From Marinobacterium zhoushanense (GTDB taxonomy: Bacteria; Pseudomonadota; Gammaproteobacteria; Pseudomonadales; Balneatricaceae), in the NCBI RefSeq assembly GCF_014641945.1, contig NZ_BMIJ01000003.1:434001-498000 (forward strand): a DNA stretch of 64,000 nt, in the 5' to 3' direction. Below, piece after piece: positions 8,782 to 17,573 of the stretch. A program made the position numbers and the translations under genes. The notes beneath the pieces are model-generated. The model worked only from the letters and a program-made list of their open reading frames with translations, ran no database searches and was not told the origin of the DNA. Position 1 is the first letter of the stretch, and every line of letters starts with the position of its first letter.

Positions 8782-9138
8782 TTACTCCACGATCAACTCG
8801 CCCCGATACATCTGCATCTGGCACGTGAAAGGATAGCGGCCCGGTTGCATCGGTTGCAGTCGTACATCCTTGGTCTTGTTCAGGGGGAGCTCCTGGCTGA
8901 TGTCGAAATCGCTGAACACCACCACGCTGGCACAGGGTGACGGGTCCTTGCGCAGGAACCTGAGCGTCGCGGGCTGACCTGCCGGAACGCGGATATGCGC
9001 GGGATCGTAAACACCGTCGTTGACGTTGATCGTAATCTCCCCTGAATCAATTTGTGTGCTTTCGCCTTTGTGGAGCCAGAACCACCAGACGATCAGTGCG
9101 ATCAGCAGCAGACCCAGCAGGTTGATAAGCAACATCAT
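8782..9138 (-). CDS. Membrane-anchored cupredoxin-domain protein
   Basis: One N-terminal membrane helix (residues 2-22) anchors a cupredoxin-like domain of about 90 residues in the periplasm. Conserved family features are visible: VPAGQPATLRF, then a PSPCASVVVFSDF segment with a conserved Cys, and a C-terminal PGRYPFTCQMQMYRGELIV with Cys and Met ligands. Such EfeO/cupredoxin-1 domains often sit next to copper P-type ATPases and are thought to receive or hold exported Cu(I). It starts 16 bases after the stop of copA and has a GGAGG site. Confidence 0.83.
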   Translation of the reverse strand: MMLLINLLGLLLIALIVWWFWLHKGESTQIDSGEITINVNDGVYDPAHIRVPAGQPATLRFLRKDPSPCASVVVFSDFDISQELPLNKTKDVRLQPMQPGRYPFTCQMQMYRGELIVE

Positions 9139-9154
9139 GGTGCTCTCCTCCTGA

Positions 9155-11455
9155 TCAGTGTTCTTGAGGTTTAAATAAACGCAGGCGGTTGGCGTTGGTT
9201 ACCACCGTCAGCGATGAGAACGCCATCGCCGCACCCGCTATCACCGGACTCAACAGTACCCCGATAAAGGGGTATAGAAGGCCCGCTGCAATAGGCACGC
9301 CAGCGGCGTTGTAGATGAACGCGCCAAACAGGTTCTGGCGGATGTTGCGTAACGTGGCGCGACTGACCGCGATGGCATCCGCGAGCCCATGCAGAGAACC
9401 ACGCATCAGCGTGACATCGGCACTCTCGATCGCAACGTCGGTACCAGTACCGATGGCGAAGCCTACATCGGCCAGTGCCAGCGCCGGCGCATCGTTGATG
9501 CCGTCACCGGTCATACCTACAATCTCGCCCTGCTTCTGCAGTTCTGCAACCTTGTCGGATTTATCCTCCGGCAGCACCTCCGCGAACACCTCCTTGATTC
9601 CTACCTGCTCGGCAACCGCCTTCGCCGTGTCGCGGTTATCGCCGGTCAGCATCACCACGCGTATGCCGTCTTTCTGTAGCCGCCGGATTGCGTCGACAGA
9701 ATCCTGCTTGATCGGGTCGGCGACAGCAATCAGCGCTAGCAACTGGTTATCCGCAGCCAGATACATCGGTGTCTGCGCCCGGGCGGCCATCGCCTGAGCC
9801 GGCTCCAGATGGGCGTCGATCGCTATCTGGCGGTCGCGCATCAACTTCTCATTGCCGAACAGAATTGCCCTGCCCTCCACATTCCCTTCGACGCCGTGAC
9901 CGGCGATGGCGTTGAAGCTGTCAGTACTACCCAGGTTTAATCCCCTGTCCTTGGCCGACTCGACGATCGATTGTGCCAGTGGGTGCTCCGACCCCTGCTC
10001 AAGGGTTGCAGCCAGTCTCAGCACCTCCGCTTCATCGGCCCCGCCAATCGTTTTAATTTCGGTGACCTTCGGAGCACCCTCGGTGATGGTGCCGGTCTTG
10101 TCCAGGATCATCGCGGTGATCTTGGAGGCGGTCTGCAGTGCTTGACCATTTCTAATCAACACGCCGGCCTCGGCAGCCTTACCGACACCGACCATTACTG
10201 ACATCGGTGTGGCCAGCCCCAATGCACAGGGGCATGCGATAATCAGCACAGTGGTGGCGGACACCACCGCGAAGGCGATGACCGGTTCGGGGCCAAAGTT
10301 GAGCCAGGCCAGGGCACTGAGTACGGCGATGATCATGATCGCCGGTACGAAATACCCCGAAATCACGTCAGCCAACCTCCCGATTGGCGGTTTGGAGTTT
10401 TGTGCCTGTTTGACCATCGAGATGATTCTGGCCAGCGCGGTATCCTTGCCCACTCGCGTCGCCTTGAATAGCAGGGTGCCGGATTTGTTAAGGGTGCCGC
10501 CCACGACCTCGTCTTCGGTGGTTTTCTCCACCGGCATCGGCTCACCGGTCAGCATCGATTCATCCACCGAGGAGTGACCCTCCTCGACGATACCATCGAC
10601 CGGAATCTTCTCACCGGGGCGTACTCGGACCCGATCGCCCTGTAGAACCTGTTCTATCGGGATATCGACCTCCTGGTCATCACGCAACACACGCGCGGTC
10701 TTGGCCTGCAGTCCGATCAGCCGCTTGATCGCTTCCGAGGTACGCCCACGAGCCCGGATCTCCAGTGCCAGCCCGAGGTCGATCAGACCGATAATCATCG
10801 CGGTTGCTTCGAAATAAACGTGACGTGCCATATCCGGCACCGCCTGGGGAAAGAACACCACCACCATCGAATACGCCCAGGCAGTACCGGTGCCCAGCGC
10901 AATCAGGGTATCCATGTTCGCACTGTGGTTGATGAACGATTTCCAGGCACCGACGTAGAAATGGCGACCGGAAAACAACATCACCGCCAGCGTCGCCAGG
11001 CCCACCAGCAACCAGGCGATCCTTTCACCGGTGGTGGTTACCGTCATCTCACCGATGAAAAGACCGTAGAGCATCAGCGGTACGCCCAGTCCCAGCGCGA
11101 TGGTCATCTCGCGGATAAGGCGTTTGTAGTACGCCAGGTCGGCTTGCTCCTTTTCGCTCAGCAGATCCTCTGTGGACTCTGCCTGCACCGGTTTTGCTCC
11201 ATAACCCGCAGCTTCCACCGCCTCGATCAGGGTCTGGTCGGACACGTTACCGCTGACGCTGACCGTGCGCTGGGCGAAATTCATAGATGCCTGTTCCACT
11301 CCCGGCACCCTTTTCAGCGCTGATTCGATCTTGCCCACACAGCTGGCACATCCGGCCCCATCAATCAGCAGCTCGTGCATATTACCTGTGTCGCCTGCTG
11401 CAGGCTTGTTGCCTTGATCATGACAATGCTCGGTGTGATGTTTCGCTTCATGCAT
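9155..11455 (-). CDS. copA: Copper-exporting P1B-type ATPase (first copy, one HMA domain)
   Basis: A 766-residue Cu(I)-translocating ATPase of the inner membrane. The N-terminus is His-rich (residues 1-12), followed by one HMA metal-binding domain with C36-A-S-C39. Eight membrane helices include the transport site C408-P-C410. The catalytic domain has DKTGT (phosphorylated Asp), an HP dipeptide in SEHPLAQS, and TGDGINDAP. Expression should be driven by the CopR-type box at 11535-11552, with a minus-strand -10 at 11497-11502. It heads an operon with a cupredoxin, a small protein and an NfeD-like protein. It shares the fold but only moderate similarity with the second ATPase at 12558-15044, which has two HMA domains and a different operator. 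Confidence 0.93.
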   Translation of the reverse strand: MHEAKHHTEHCHDQGNKPAAGDTGNMHELLIDGAGCASCVGKIESALKRVPGVEQASMNFAQRTVSVSGNVSDQTLIEAVEAAGYGAKPVQAESTEDLLSEKEQADLAYYKRLIREMTIALGLGVPLMLYGLFIGEMTVTTTGERIAWLLVGLATLAVMLFSGRHFYVGAWKSFINHSANMDTLIALGTGTAWAYSMVVVFFPQAVPDMARHVYFEATAMIIGLIDLGLALEIRARGRTSEAIKRLIGLQAKTARVLRDDQEVDIPIEQVLQGDRVRVRPGEKIPVDGIVEEGHSSVDESMLTGEPMPVEKTTEDEVVGGTLNKSGTLLFKATRVGKDTALARIISMVKQAQNSKPPIGRLADVISGYFVPAIMIIAVLSALAWLNFGPEPVIAFAVVSATTVLIIACPCALGLATPMSVMVGVGKAAEAGVLIRNGQALQTASKITAMILDKTGTITEGAPKVTEIKTIGGADEAEVLRLAATLEQGSEHPLAQSIVESAKDRGLNLGSTDSFNAIAGHGVEGNVEGRAILFGNEKLMRDRQIAIDAHLEPAQAMAARAQTPMYLAADNQLLALIAVADPIKQDSVDAIRRLQKDGIRVVMLTGDNRDTAKAVAEQVGIKEVFAEVLPEDKSDKVAELQKQGEIVGMTGDGINDAPALALADVGFAIGTGTDVAIESADVTLMRGSLHGLADAIAVSRATLRNIRQNLFGAFIYNAAGVPIAAGLLYPFIGVLLSPVIAGAAMAFSSLTVVTNANRLRLFKPQEH

Positions 11456-11496
11456 GACGAATGCTCCACTCTGGGAAAGCCTTTTTCCTGACTAAC

Positions 11497-11502
11497 AGTA
11501 TG
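11497..11502 (-). promoter_or_regulatory. Probable -10 element of the first copA promoter
   Basis: The minus-strand hexamer CATACT lies 44 bases (centre to centre) from the palindromic box at 11535-11552. The same hexamer at the same distance occurs beside the box at 17500-17517. There is no good -35, as expected for an activator-dependent promoter. Confidence 0.55.
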
Positions 11503-11534
11503 GATGATCCGCCTCCACATGAGACTTACCGTGG

Positions 11535-11552
11535 GATTACATTTTTGTAATC
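11535..11552. promoter_or_regulatory. CopR/CusR-type operator box 1
   Basis: The 18-bp perfect palindrome GATTACATTTTTGTAATC lies between copA (minus) and copZ (plus). It matches the general form of binding sites for CopR/CusR/PcoR response regulators (ATTAC/TGAC-type half sites with a short AT-rich spacer). Two more copies lie in the copper region, and a CopR-like regulator is encoded at 17574. Its position about 54 bases upstream of the inferred copA start fits an activator site. Confidence 0.7.
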
Positions 11553-11567
11553 TTGGCGATCAAAATA

Positions 11568-11598
11568 TTGACCTTACCAGTGTTGGAAGGTCTATCTT
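11568..11598 (+). promoter_or_regulatory. CueR-type promoter of copZ
   Basis: TTGACC (11568-11573) and TATCTT (11593-11598) are separated by 19 bp, the over-long spacing of MerR-family promoters. The spacer region holds an ACCTT...AAGGT dyad at 11571-11591, the hallmark of CueR operators. The promoter reads into copZ 30 bases downstream. Confidence 0.85.
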
Positions 11599-11628
11599 CG
11601 TTATGTCCAATTTACCAAGGAGTTAAAA

Positions 11629-11835
11629 ATGCACCACCAGCTCAAAGTTACCGGTATGTCGTGCGGCCACTGCGTTTCCACGATCGAAAAAGCGGTCAAA
11701 GGGCTCGACCCACAGGCTGAAGTATCAGCCGATCTTGCAAAAGGCGAAGTGACTGTCAGCAGTAATCTCGAAGTCGCATCCATCAGCGATGTCATTCGAG
11801 AAGCCGGTTACGAAAACCAGCAGGTTAGCGCCTGA
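11629..11835 (+). CDS. copZ: Copper chaperone, CopZ/Atx1 type
   Basis: A 68-residue single HMA-domain protein with metal site M10-S-C12-G-H-C15. It delivers Cu(I) in the cytoplasm to copper ATPases or to CueR. Length and fold match CopZ. It is the only plus-strand gene in this stretch and has its own CueR-type promoter and a strong terminator, so it is monocistronic. The start is preceded by AAGGAG. Confidence 0.92.
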   Translation: MHHQLKVTGMSCGHCVSTIEKAVKGLDPQAEVSADLAKGEVTVSSNLEVASISDVIREAGYENQQVSA

Positions 11836-11875
11836 TACTCGCTTAGAGGCGTTCACATCGCTTCTGTTACGCATC

Positions 11876-11915
11876 AAAAAAGGCTGCATCGGAGAGATCC
11901 CCGGGCAGCCTTTTT
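11876..11915 (+). terminator. Rho-independent terminator of copZ
   Basis: AAAAAAGGCTGC pairs with GCAGCCTTTTT across a loop of about 17 bases. The T-run follows directly. The A-run on the other side allows it to work for the minus-strand cueR gene as well. Confidence 0.85.
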
Positions 11916-11977
11916 CTTGGTTCCTGCGACAGACTTCGCTCTGGTCGTCACCTTGCTTGTCCGATCGATATCGGCGA

Positions 11978-12454
11978 TTACCGCGACTGCCGCGGTTTGC
12001 GTCCGGTCTCTAGACCGGTCTTGCCGAAGCGTGGTCGGACGCCAACTCGAGAATCCTCAGCCCCTCCCTCCTCTGAAAGTTCACTGATTATCGGACAGTC
12101 CGGCCGGGAATCACCCTGACAGTGTCCAGCCAGATGCGCGAGCGTCTCGCTCATCTCCTGCAGTTCGCGCGCCTTGCGCTGCAGTTCGGCAACGTGTTCG
12201 AGTGCAATGCGTTTGACGTCTGCGCTAGCCCGGTCGCGGTCCTGCCAAAGTGCGAGCAGCTCCGCCATCTGCTCTACCGAAAACCCCAGATCGCGTGCAC
12301 GACGGATGAAACGCAGGCGGTGTACGTCTTTATCGGAGTATTCGCGGTAGCCGGCATCCGTTCTAGATACCTCGGGGATCAGGCCGATCGATTCATAGTA
12401 GCGGATCATCTTCGCCGAAACGCCTGACGCCGCGGCCACCTTTCCGATGTTCAT
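11978..12454 (-). CDS. cueR: Cu(I)-responsive MerR-family regulator CueR
   Basis: A 158-residue MerR-type activator. The N-terminal winged helix starts MNIGKVAAASGVSAKMIRYY, followed by a long dimerisation helix (about residues 75-110) and a metal loop with two Cys eight positions apart (CQGDSRPDC), the spacing of the Cu(I) site of E. coli CueR. The C-terminal tail beyond the loop is about 30 residues and rich in Arg and Gly. I chose the ATG at 12454, where MerR homology begins, over a start 33 codons upstream. It should activate the two 19-bp-spacer promoters at 11568-11598 and 15082-15112. Confidence 0.92.
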   Translation of the reverse strand: MNIGKVAAASGVSAKMIRYYESIGLIPEVSRTDAGYREYSDKDVHRLRFIRRARDLGFSVEQMAELLALWQDRDRASADVKRIALEHVAELQRKARELQEMSETLAHLAGHCQGDSRPDCPIISELSEEGGAEDSRVGVRPRFGKTGLETGRKPRQSR

Positions 12455-12526
12455 CGCTCTACCTCTACCTGTACAAATGGAAGGAATCTCTCGAAATCTC
12501 TCAGCTTCTATACCTATAAGACCAAA

Positions 12527-12551
12527 GCGAGCCTGCCGATAGCAGGCTCGC
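12527..12551. terminator. Hairpin between the second copA and cueR
   Basis: A perfect 10-bp stem (GCGAGCCTGC, 12527-12536, with 12542-12551) and 5-base loop lie 7 bases after the copA stop. Minus-strand readout continues CTTTGGTCTT, a weak T-run, so termination may be partial and cueR could be read in part from the copA promoter. Confidence 0.6.
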
Positions 12552-12557
12552 ATGCCC

Positions 12558-15044
12558 TCATTCAGCCTGGACGGGGGCTCTGAACCTACGCAGCCTTAGT
12601 GCGTTACCCAGTACGAAGACCGAAGAGAGGGCCATCGCCCCTGCCGCCAGGATAGGTGAAAGCAGGATGCTAAACGCCGGATAGAGCACACCCGCCGCCA
12701 GAGGGATCAGGGCCGTGTTGTAAGCAAATGCCCAGAACAGGTTCTGTTTGATATTACGGATGGTCCCCTGTGAAAGCGCAATGGCATTTGGGATCCCCTT
12801 CAGGCTTCCAGACATCAGCACCACGTCCGCCGCTTCGATGGCAATGTCGGTGCCGGTGCCGATGGCGATACCCACATCCGCTTCCGCCAGTGCCGGAGCG
12901 TCATTGATGCCATCACCCACAAAGGCCAGCTTGCCGTGGCTGGACTTGAGCGCTTTCACCGCTTCGACCTTGCCTTCCGGCAGGACCTCGGCCACGACCT
13001 CATCGATGCCCAACTGTCTGGCGATCGCTTCGGCCGTGCGCCGATTGTCGCCGGTGATCATCGCGACTTTAAGCCCCAACTCATGTAATAGCGCGATCGC
13101 CTCCGGTGTGGAGCTCTTGATCGGATCGGATACGGCGATAATCGCTGCCAGCTTGCCGCCGATCGCCGCATAGAGCGGTGATTTACCCTCATCCGCAAGA
13201 CGCGCAGCGGTCTCGGCGAAGGGCGCCACATCCAACCCGAGCCTGTTCATGTAGCGGTCGGCGCCGATCTCGATCGACACGCCTTCAGCCTCTGCCTTGA
13301 CACCAAAACCGGTCACGGACTCGAAGCCGGAGACCTTGGGCAGCGTTAATGCCTCGGCTTCCGCCGCTTCAGCGATGGCGCGGGCGATAGGATGTTCCGA
13401 CCGTGCCTCCACGGCCGCGATACGTACCAGTACATCGTTGCGGTCAAACCCCTCGGCAATCTCCAGATCGGTCAGCGCCGGTTTGCCCTCGGTCAGAGTA
13501 CCGGTCTTGTCGACCGCGACGACTCTGGCGTCCTTCAGCAACTGCAGGGCTTCCCCCTTGCGGAACAGCACGCCCATCTCCGCGCCGCGACCCGTGCCCA
13601 CCATGATGGAAGTAGGCGTCGCCAGTCCCATGGCGCAGGGACAGGCGATGATCAGCACCGCGACTGCATTGACCAGCGCGAGGCTCAGCGCTGGCGAAGG
13701 TCCAAAGAAAAACCAGACCAGAAACGTGAGCAGCGCCGCGCCCATTACAGCGGGTACAAACCACATCGTGACCCTGTCCACCAGCCCCTGAATCGGCAGT
13801 TTCGAGCCTTGCGCCTCCTCGACCATGCGAATGATCTGCGCCAGGACTGTCTTGCCGCCCACCGCCGTGGCTTTAAGTTCAAGCGCCCCTTTCTGGTTGA
13901 CGGTGCCGCCCACCACCGGGCTACCGGTCGTCTTGGCTACCGGCACCGGCTCACCGGTGATCATCGATTCATCGACATAGCTCTCGCCTTCGATCACTTC
14001 GCCGTCAACAGGAATGCGTTCACCAGGTCTAACCTCCAGGATTTCGCCCGGCTGTACCTCACCAATGGCGATCTCCACCGATCTGCCGTCACGCTTCACG
14101 CGCGCCGTCTTGGCCTGCAGACCAATCAGCCGCTTGATTGCCTGGGAAGTGCGCCCTTTCGCACGCGCTTCAAAAAAGCGTCCGAGCAGGATCAGGGTAA
14201 CGATGACCGCTGCAGCCTCGTAGTAGACGTTTGCAGTGCCTGACGGCAGCAAACCGGAGAAGAAGGTCGCAATGACCGAATACCCCCAAGCGGCCGATGT
14301 ACCGAGCACCACCAGCGAGTTCATATCCGGAGCACGACGCAGTAGCGCGGGCACGCCCTTCTTGAAAAAGCGCAGCCCCGGCCCGAACAACACCAGCGTT
14401 GCCAGCGCGAACTGGATATACCAACTCATCTGCTGGCCAATCGTGTTCATCACGAAGTGATGAATGCCGGGGATTAGGTGAGACCCCATCTCGATCAGAA
14501 ACACGGGAAGGGAGAGGATCGCGGCAATGCTCAGGTCCCGCTTGAGCTCGGCCTGCTCGGCATCCTTCTTCTCGGCAGTCTCATCGGCTTCCGACCCGGT
14601 CCAATCCAGTGGGCTGGCCGTATAGCCGGCATCCGCCACTGCGGCGATGAGGGCTTCCGCGCCGGCATTGCCGCGTACACTTGCCCGTTCGGTGGCGAGA
14701 TTGACATTGGCCTCGATGACGCCAGGGATGGCTCGCAAGGCGCGCTCCACCCGACCGACACAGGACGCGCAGCTCATACCCTCGATGGAGAGTTCAGTGG
14801 TCGTTGCAGGCACCGAGTAGCCCGCTTTTTCCACGGCCTCGATCAGTAATTCACGATCGAGCGGCGCAGCGCTGCGTATGTCCGCACGCTCGGTTGCCAG
14901 ATTCACCGCGACCTCAGCAACGTTATCTACCCTCTTGAGTGCCGCTTCCACTCGGCCGACACAAGAGGCGCAACTCATGCCTTCAATGGGTAGGCTTATC
15001 GTCGTCACGGACGACGGATTTTGTTTGACCTGAGTATTCACCAT
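12558..15044 (-). CDS. copA: Copper-exporting P1B-type ATPase (second copy, two HMA domains)
   Basis: An 828-residue Cu(I) ATPase with two N-terminal HMA domains (C25-A-S-C28 and C92-A-S-C95), the membrane transport motif C468-P-C470, [13 protein letters not shown] and VGDGINDAP. It exports cytosolic Cu(I) to the periplasm. I chose the ATG at 15044, preceded by GGAGG; a longer frame from 15098 would start inside the promoter. The CueR-type promoter at 15082-15112 predicts induction by cytoplasmic copper. The gene is followed by a hairpin and then cueR on the same strand, a classic copA-cueR arrangement. Confidence 0.94.
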   Translation of the reverse strand: MVNTQVKQNPSSVTTISLPIEGMSCASCVGRVEAALKRVDNVAEVAVNLATERADIRSAAPLDRELLIEAVEKAGYSVPATTTELSIEGMSCASCVGRVERALRAIPGVIEANVNLATERASVRGNAGAEALIAAVADAGYTASPLDWTGSEADETAEKKDAEQAELKRDLSIAAILSLPVFLIEMGSHLIPGIHHFVMNTIGQQMSWYIQFALATLVLFGPGLRFFKKGVPALLRRAPDMNSLVVLGTSAAWGYSVIATFFSGLLPSGTANVYYEAAAVIVTLILLGRFFEARAKGRTSQAIKRLIGLQAKTARVKRDGRSVEIAIGEVQPGEILEVRPGERIPVDGEVIEGESYVDESMITGEPVPVAKTTGSPVVGGTVNQKGALELKATAVGGKTVLAQIIRMVEEAQGSKLPIQGLVDRVTMWFVPAVMGAALLTFLVWFFFGPSPALSLALVNAVAVLIIACPCAMGLATPTSIMVGTGRGAEMGVLFRKGEALQLLKDARVVAVDKTGTLTEGKPALTDLEIAEGFDRNDVLVRIAAVEARSEHPIARAIAEAAEAEALTLPKVSGFESVTGFGVKAEAEGVSIEIGADRYMNRLGLDVAPFAETAARLADEGKSPLYAAIGGKLAAIIAVSDPIKSSTPEAIALLHELGLKVAMITGDNRRTAEAIARQLGIDEVVAEVLPEGKVEAVKALKSSHGKLAFVGDGINDAPALAEADVGIAIGTGTDIAIEAADVVLMSGSLKGIPNAIALSQGTIRNIKQNLFWAFAYNTALIPLAAGVLYPAFSILLSPILAAGAMALSSVFVLGNALRLRRFRAPVQAE

Positions 15045-15081
15045 CTGCCTCCTTACCAGCATCTCATGATGATACTCCCGG

Positions 15082-15112
15082 AATATAAACCTTCCCACAA
15101 TGGCAAGGTCAA
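15082..15112 (-). promoter_or_regulatory. CueR-type promoter of the second copA
   Basis: On the minus strand TTGACC (15107-15112) and TATATT (15082-15087) are 19 bp apart, with an ACCTT...AAGGT dyad at 15089-15109. The spacing and dyad match the copZ promoter at 11568-11598, and most dyad positions agree between the two. Confidence 0.87.
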
Positions 15113-15179
15113 GAAAGAATTGTTCCGCCTCATTTACCCTGACGAGTGGTCCGGAGCGCAGCTGTTCCTAAATGAGTTA

Positions 15180-15596
15180 TCAACGGTGCTGCTGGTAAAC
15201 AATGCCGTTGGCTTCCTGCATTTCGCGGATAAATTTCACGATAGCGGTGGACTCCATGAAGCCGACGCTCGTTTGTTTCGGCATATCGCCGTAGGGCCAG
15301 TGATGCTCGCGTACGCCATTTCGCATCGCATTGTAGATCGCTTGGTCACTATGGTGGCCCGGATTATAGATCTTGTGAACCAACGGAGGCCCCTTCATCG
15401 TGCCCGCACCGTTATCACCGTGACATTTGGCGCAGGTTTCATTGAACGCGCGCTGGCCGGTCGCGGCCATCTTGCTGAGAGTCGGCTCCGTGACATCGAC
15501 ATGTCCCTCGCGATGGTCCGCCAGCGCAACATTCGCCGAAAGCATCACAAACACCAGCAGGCTGGAGCGGAATTGTAGTAGTTTACTCACTGGCAT
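15180..15596 (-). CDS. Periplasmic mono-heme c-type cytochrome
   Basis: A 138-residue exported protein: signal peptide (residues 1-26, ending ANVALA), then a single class I cytochrome domain with the heme motif C55-A-K-C58-H59 and a later GDMP segment whose Met is the probable axial ligand. It would carry electrons in the periplasm. It is the last gene of a four-gene minus-strand series that begins with the DUF2933 protein under CopR box 2. Possible partners are the multicopper oxidase or a terminal oxidase. Confidence 0.85.
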   Translation of the reverse strand: MPVSKLLQFRSSLLVFVMLSANVALADHREGHVDVTEPTLSKMAATGQRAFNETCAKCHGDNGAGTMKGPPLVHKIYNPGHHSDQAIYNAMRNGVREHHWPYGDMPKQTSVGFMESTAIVKFIREMQEANGIVYQQHR

Positions 15597-15694
15597 TTGA
15601 TATTCCTCTTGTCCATATGGCCTTCTTTACTGGGAGAGGCGACCTTCCCATACGCCCCTGCCCCGTTAAAACGCCCCCCGTCCTAACAAGCCTG

Positions 15695-16303
15695 CTACTT
15701 ATCCAAGCGCTGCTCCAGCAGTTGCTGCATCAGATCAAGACGCTTATCCATCTGGCGATAGGCCTCCATCATGCCAACACAGCCCATCTGACCGCCCATC
15801 ATGCCCATGCCGGCGCTCTGCTGCATTCCACCCATCATGCCCATCGTTTCCTGCAACTGTTGACGGTGATCTTTCATCAGTTTCATCCGTTTTTGCGGAT
15901 CGTCGGTGTCCATGATCCGGTCCATACCCGCCTGCATCTCTTGCATGCGCTGCATCATCGGCATCATAGCGCCCTGACCGCTCATCATCTCCATGCCACC
16001 CATCATGCCCATGCCGCCGCCCTGCGGCATTCCCCCCATCATGCCACGGATATCCGTCATCGCCTTGCGGTGCTCCTCCATCAAATCGCGCCGTTGTGCC
16101 GCGTCCTCGGTGGTCGCCAACTGATCGGCAAGTGTTTGCATCCGATCCAGCCGCTCCTGCATGGACGACTGCATTGTTGTACCTGTCGTTGCCGCTGGCG
16201 CGCCGGCTTGGGCACTCGCATTCGGATGATGTTCCTGTTCGGCCCAACCAAGAGGGCTGGCAATTGACAGCGCCAGCGTCAGAATTAGCGTCGGTGTTTT
16301 CAT
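15695..16303 (-). CDS. Exported methionine-rich protein, probable periplasmic copper binder
   Basis: A 202-residue protein with a signal peptide (residues 1-21, ending GWA). The mature part contains two helical segments with charged residues and two Met/Gly-rich stretches (MMGGMPQGGGMGMMGGMEMM and the MMGGM repeats further on), with about 40 Met in all. Met clusters bind Cu(I) in PcoE, CusF and Ctr-type proteins. Single Cys near residue 178. The two halves look alike (helix, then MMGG run), suggesting an internal duplication. It sits between a methyltransferase-like membrane protein and a cytochrome c gene. Confidence 0.8.
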   Translation of the reverse strand: MKTPTLILTLALSIASPLGWAEQEHHPNASAQAGAPAATTGTTMQSSMQERLDRMQTLADQLATTEDAAQRRDLMEEHRKAMTDIRGMMGGMPQGGGMGMMGGMEMMSGQGAMMPMMQRMQEMQAGMDRIMDTDDPQKRMKLMKDHRQQLQETMGMMGGMQQSAGMGMMGGQMGCVGMMEAYRQMDKRLDLMQQLLEQRLDK

Positions 16304-16445
16304 AGTGTTTACTCCAGATCAATGGATCGTCGTTTTATGTTAGAAACCGTACCTGGCGACCTCTCCGCACTGTACGGAGGTGCCTGCTGCCAAGTTTCTA
16401 TGCCTGTCCAGCCTGGCCAGAGCTATATCGAACCGATCACTAGCA

Positions 16446-17099
16446 TCAATGATCGGGAACCACAGTGCGCTGAAAAACCTTCGGTATGAAAGCCGGCGTT
16501 CTCTTCCGGTACTGTAAGTACTCAGCACCAAAGGTTGCCAAGACGGCTTGCTCCTCCCGCTTTGCCAGTCGAATGTAGGCCACAACCAGTACCGGGAACA
16601 TGATCAGGGTCAGTAAGGTCGGCCACTGCACCAGAAATCCGAACATGATCAGAATGAATGCCGAGTACTGAGGATGGCGCATCCGGGCATAGAGGCCAGA
16701 CGTAGCAAGGCGGTTCTGCTGCTGCGCCCGATGCAGCACATGCCAGGCCGAAGCCAGCATAAAAAAGCCCGCGATTATCAATAGGTTGCTGATTATATGA
16801 AAAATGTCTAAATGCGGATCGCCTTCCAGCCCCAGAAGCGTATGCCAGAGATGACCACTTTCATGAGAGAACAGATCCAGCTCAGGGAATCTGCTCTGTA
16901 GCCAGCCGGACAGCAGATAGATGGTTAACGGAAAACCGTACATTTCGGTAAAGAGAGCGACCACGAAAGCAGCGAACCCACCCAGCCCACGCCAATCGAG
17001 TCCTGTTCTCGGTTTGGTAAAGCTGAACGCGAAAAAGATAAACACGGCCGAGTTGATAAACACCAGCACCCATAGGCCATAGGCATCATGCTCTTGCAT
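16446..17099 (-). CDS. Membrane methyltransferase of the isoprenylcysteine carboxyl methyltransferase (ICMT)/PEMT type
   Basis: A 217-residue membrane protein with about five helices. The C-terminal half shows family features: SGLYARMRHPQYSAFILI (the R-HP-Y cofactor-binding segment) and later RLAKREEQAVLATFGAEYLQYRKRTPAFIP (the E-R/E-Y-x-Y-x-x-x-V/T-x-x-F/M-I/L-P pattern). Such proteins are frequent in bacterial metal-resistance clusters, but their substrate is unknown. The gene lies 61 bases downstream of the DUF2933 gene and is probably co-transcribed from CopR box 2. Confidence 0.82.
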   Translation of the reverse strand: MQEHDAYGLWVLVFINSAVFIFFAFSFTKPRTGLDWRGLGGFAAFVVALFTEMYGFPLTIYLLSGWLQSRFPELDLFSHESGHLWHTLLGLEGDPHLDIFHIISNLLIIAGFFMLASAWHVLHRAQQQNRLATSGLYARMRHPQYSAFILIMFGFLVQWPTLLTLIMFPVLVVAYIRLAKREEQAVLATFGAEYLQYRKRTPAFIPKVFQRTVVPDH

Positions 17100-17160
17100 A
17101 GGAACCTGGCTCCAGCTTTGCGTTGATTAAACTCCGCAATCAAATGTTACCGGACATATC

Positions 17161-17391
17161 TCACTTATCATCACGGTGCTTTGTATCGCCACCCTGGCTC
17201 GACCCATGGCCATGTCCGTGGTGCATAAACAGATGCATTAATGGACAGAGCAGAAGCATCAGGTAGGGCAACCAGGCCACCAGATGCGCCCGGTGCTCCA
17301 TCACCAGAAAATAGCCCAGGATGGCGACCGCCCCTAGCGCGACCATACCTCGGCCACTCATCCAGAATGATTCAGGCTTGCCCTCGGTCAT
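17161..17391 (-). CDS. DUF2933-type small membrane protein with His-rich tail
   Basis: A 76-residue protein with two membrane helices (about residues 15-32 and 38-55) ending in an MHHGHGHGSS tail that could bind metal. This size and layout match the DUF2933 family, often found beside copper and heavy-metal genes. I chose the ATG at 17391, preceded by GAGGGGAG. It is the first gene after the palindromic CopR-type box at 17500-17517 and its -10 at 17462-17467. Confidence 0.75.
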   Translation of the reverse strand: MTEGKPESFWMSGRGMVALGAVAILGYFLVMEHRAHLVAWLPYLMLLLCPLMHLFMHHGHGHGSSQGGDTKHRDDK

Positions 17392-17461
17392 GGCGTGCTC
17401 CCCTCTTGTTACAGGCAAGGGTAATGGAATCGGTTACACCCCATCCCTTTTTCTCACTTAC

Positions 17462-17467
17462 AGTATG
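17462..17467 (-). promoter_or_regulatory. Probable -10 element of the DUF2933 operon
   Basis: Minus-strand CATACT placed 44 bases (centre to centre) from box 2. The 12-mer CAGTATGGATGA that contains it (17461-17472) also occurs at 11496-11507 in front of the first copA, at exactly the same distance (40 bases) from the box. Confidence 0.55.
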
Positions 17468-17499
17468 GATGACAAAGCCCGACAGAAAACTTACCTGAG

Positions 17500-17517
17500 A
17501 ATTACATTTTCGTAATC
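17500..17517. promoter_or_regulatory. CopR/CusR-type operator box 2
   Basis: AATTACATTTTCGTAATC, near-perfect palindrome with half sites ATTAC and GTAAT. It lies between the DUF2933 operon (minus) and copR (plus), so the regulator probably controls its own gene and the divergent operon from one site, as CusR does at the cusR/cusC junction of E. coli. Confidence 0.7.
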
Positions 17518-17573
17518 CGACGCTCATGCGGCTGATTTGCTGGCACACTGTATTCTGTCGGAGGTGTGTAGTG

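Noticed and set aside
13392-14243. Long plus-strand open frame of 283 codons
   Set aside because: It lies wholly antisense to the second copper ATPase, has no ribosome site and His/Arg/Gln-rich shadow composition.
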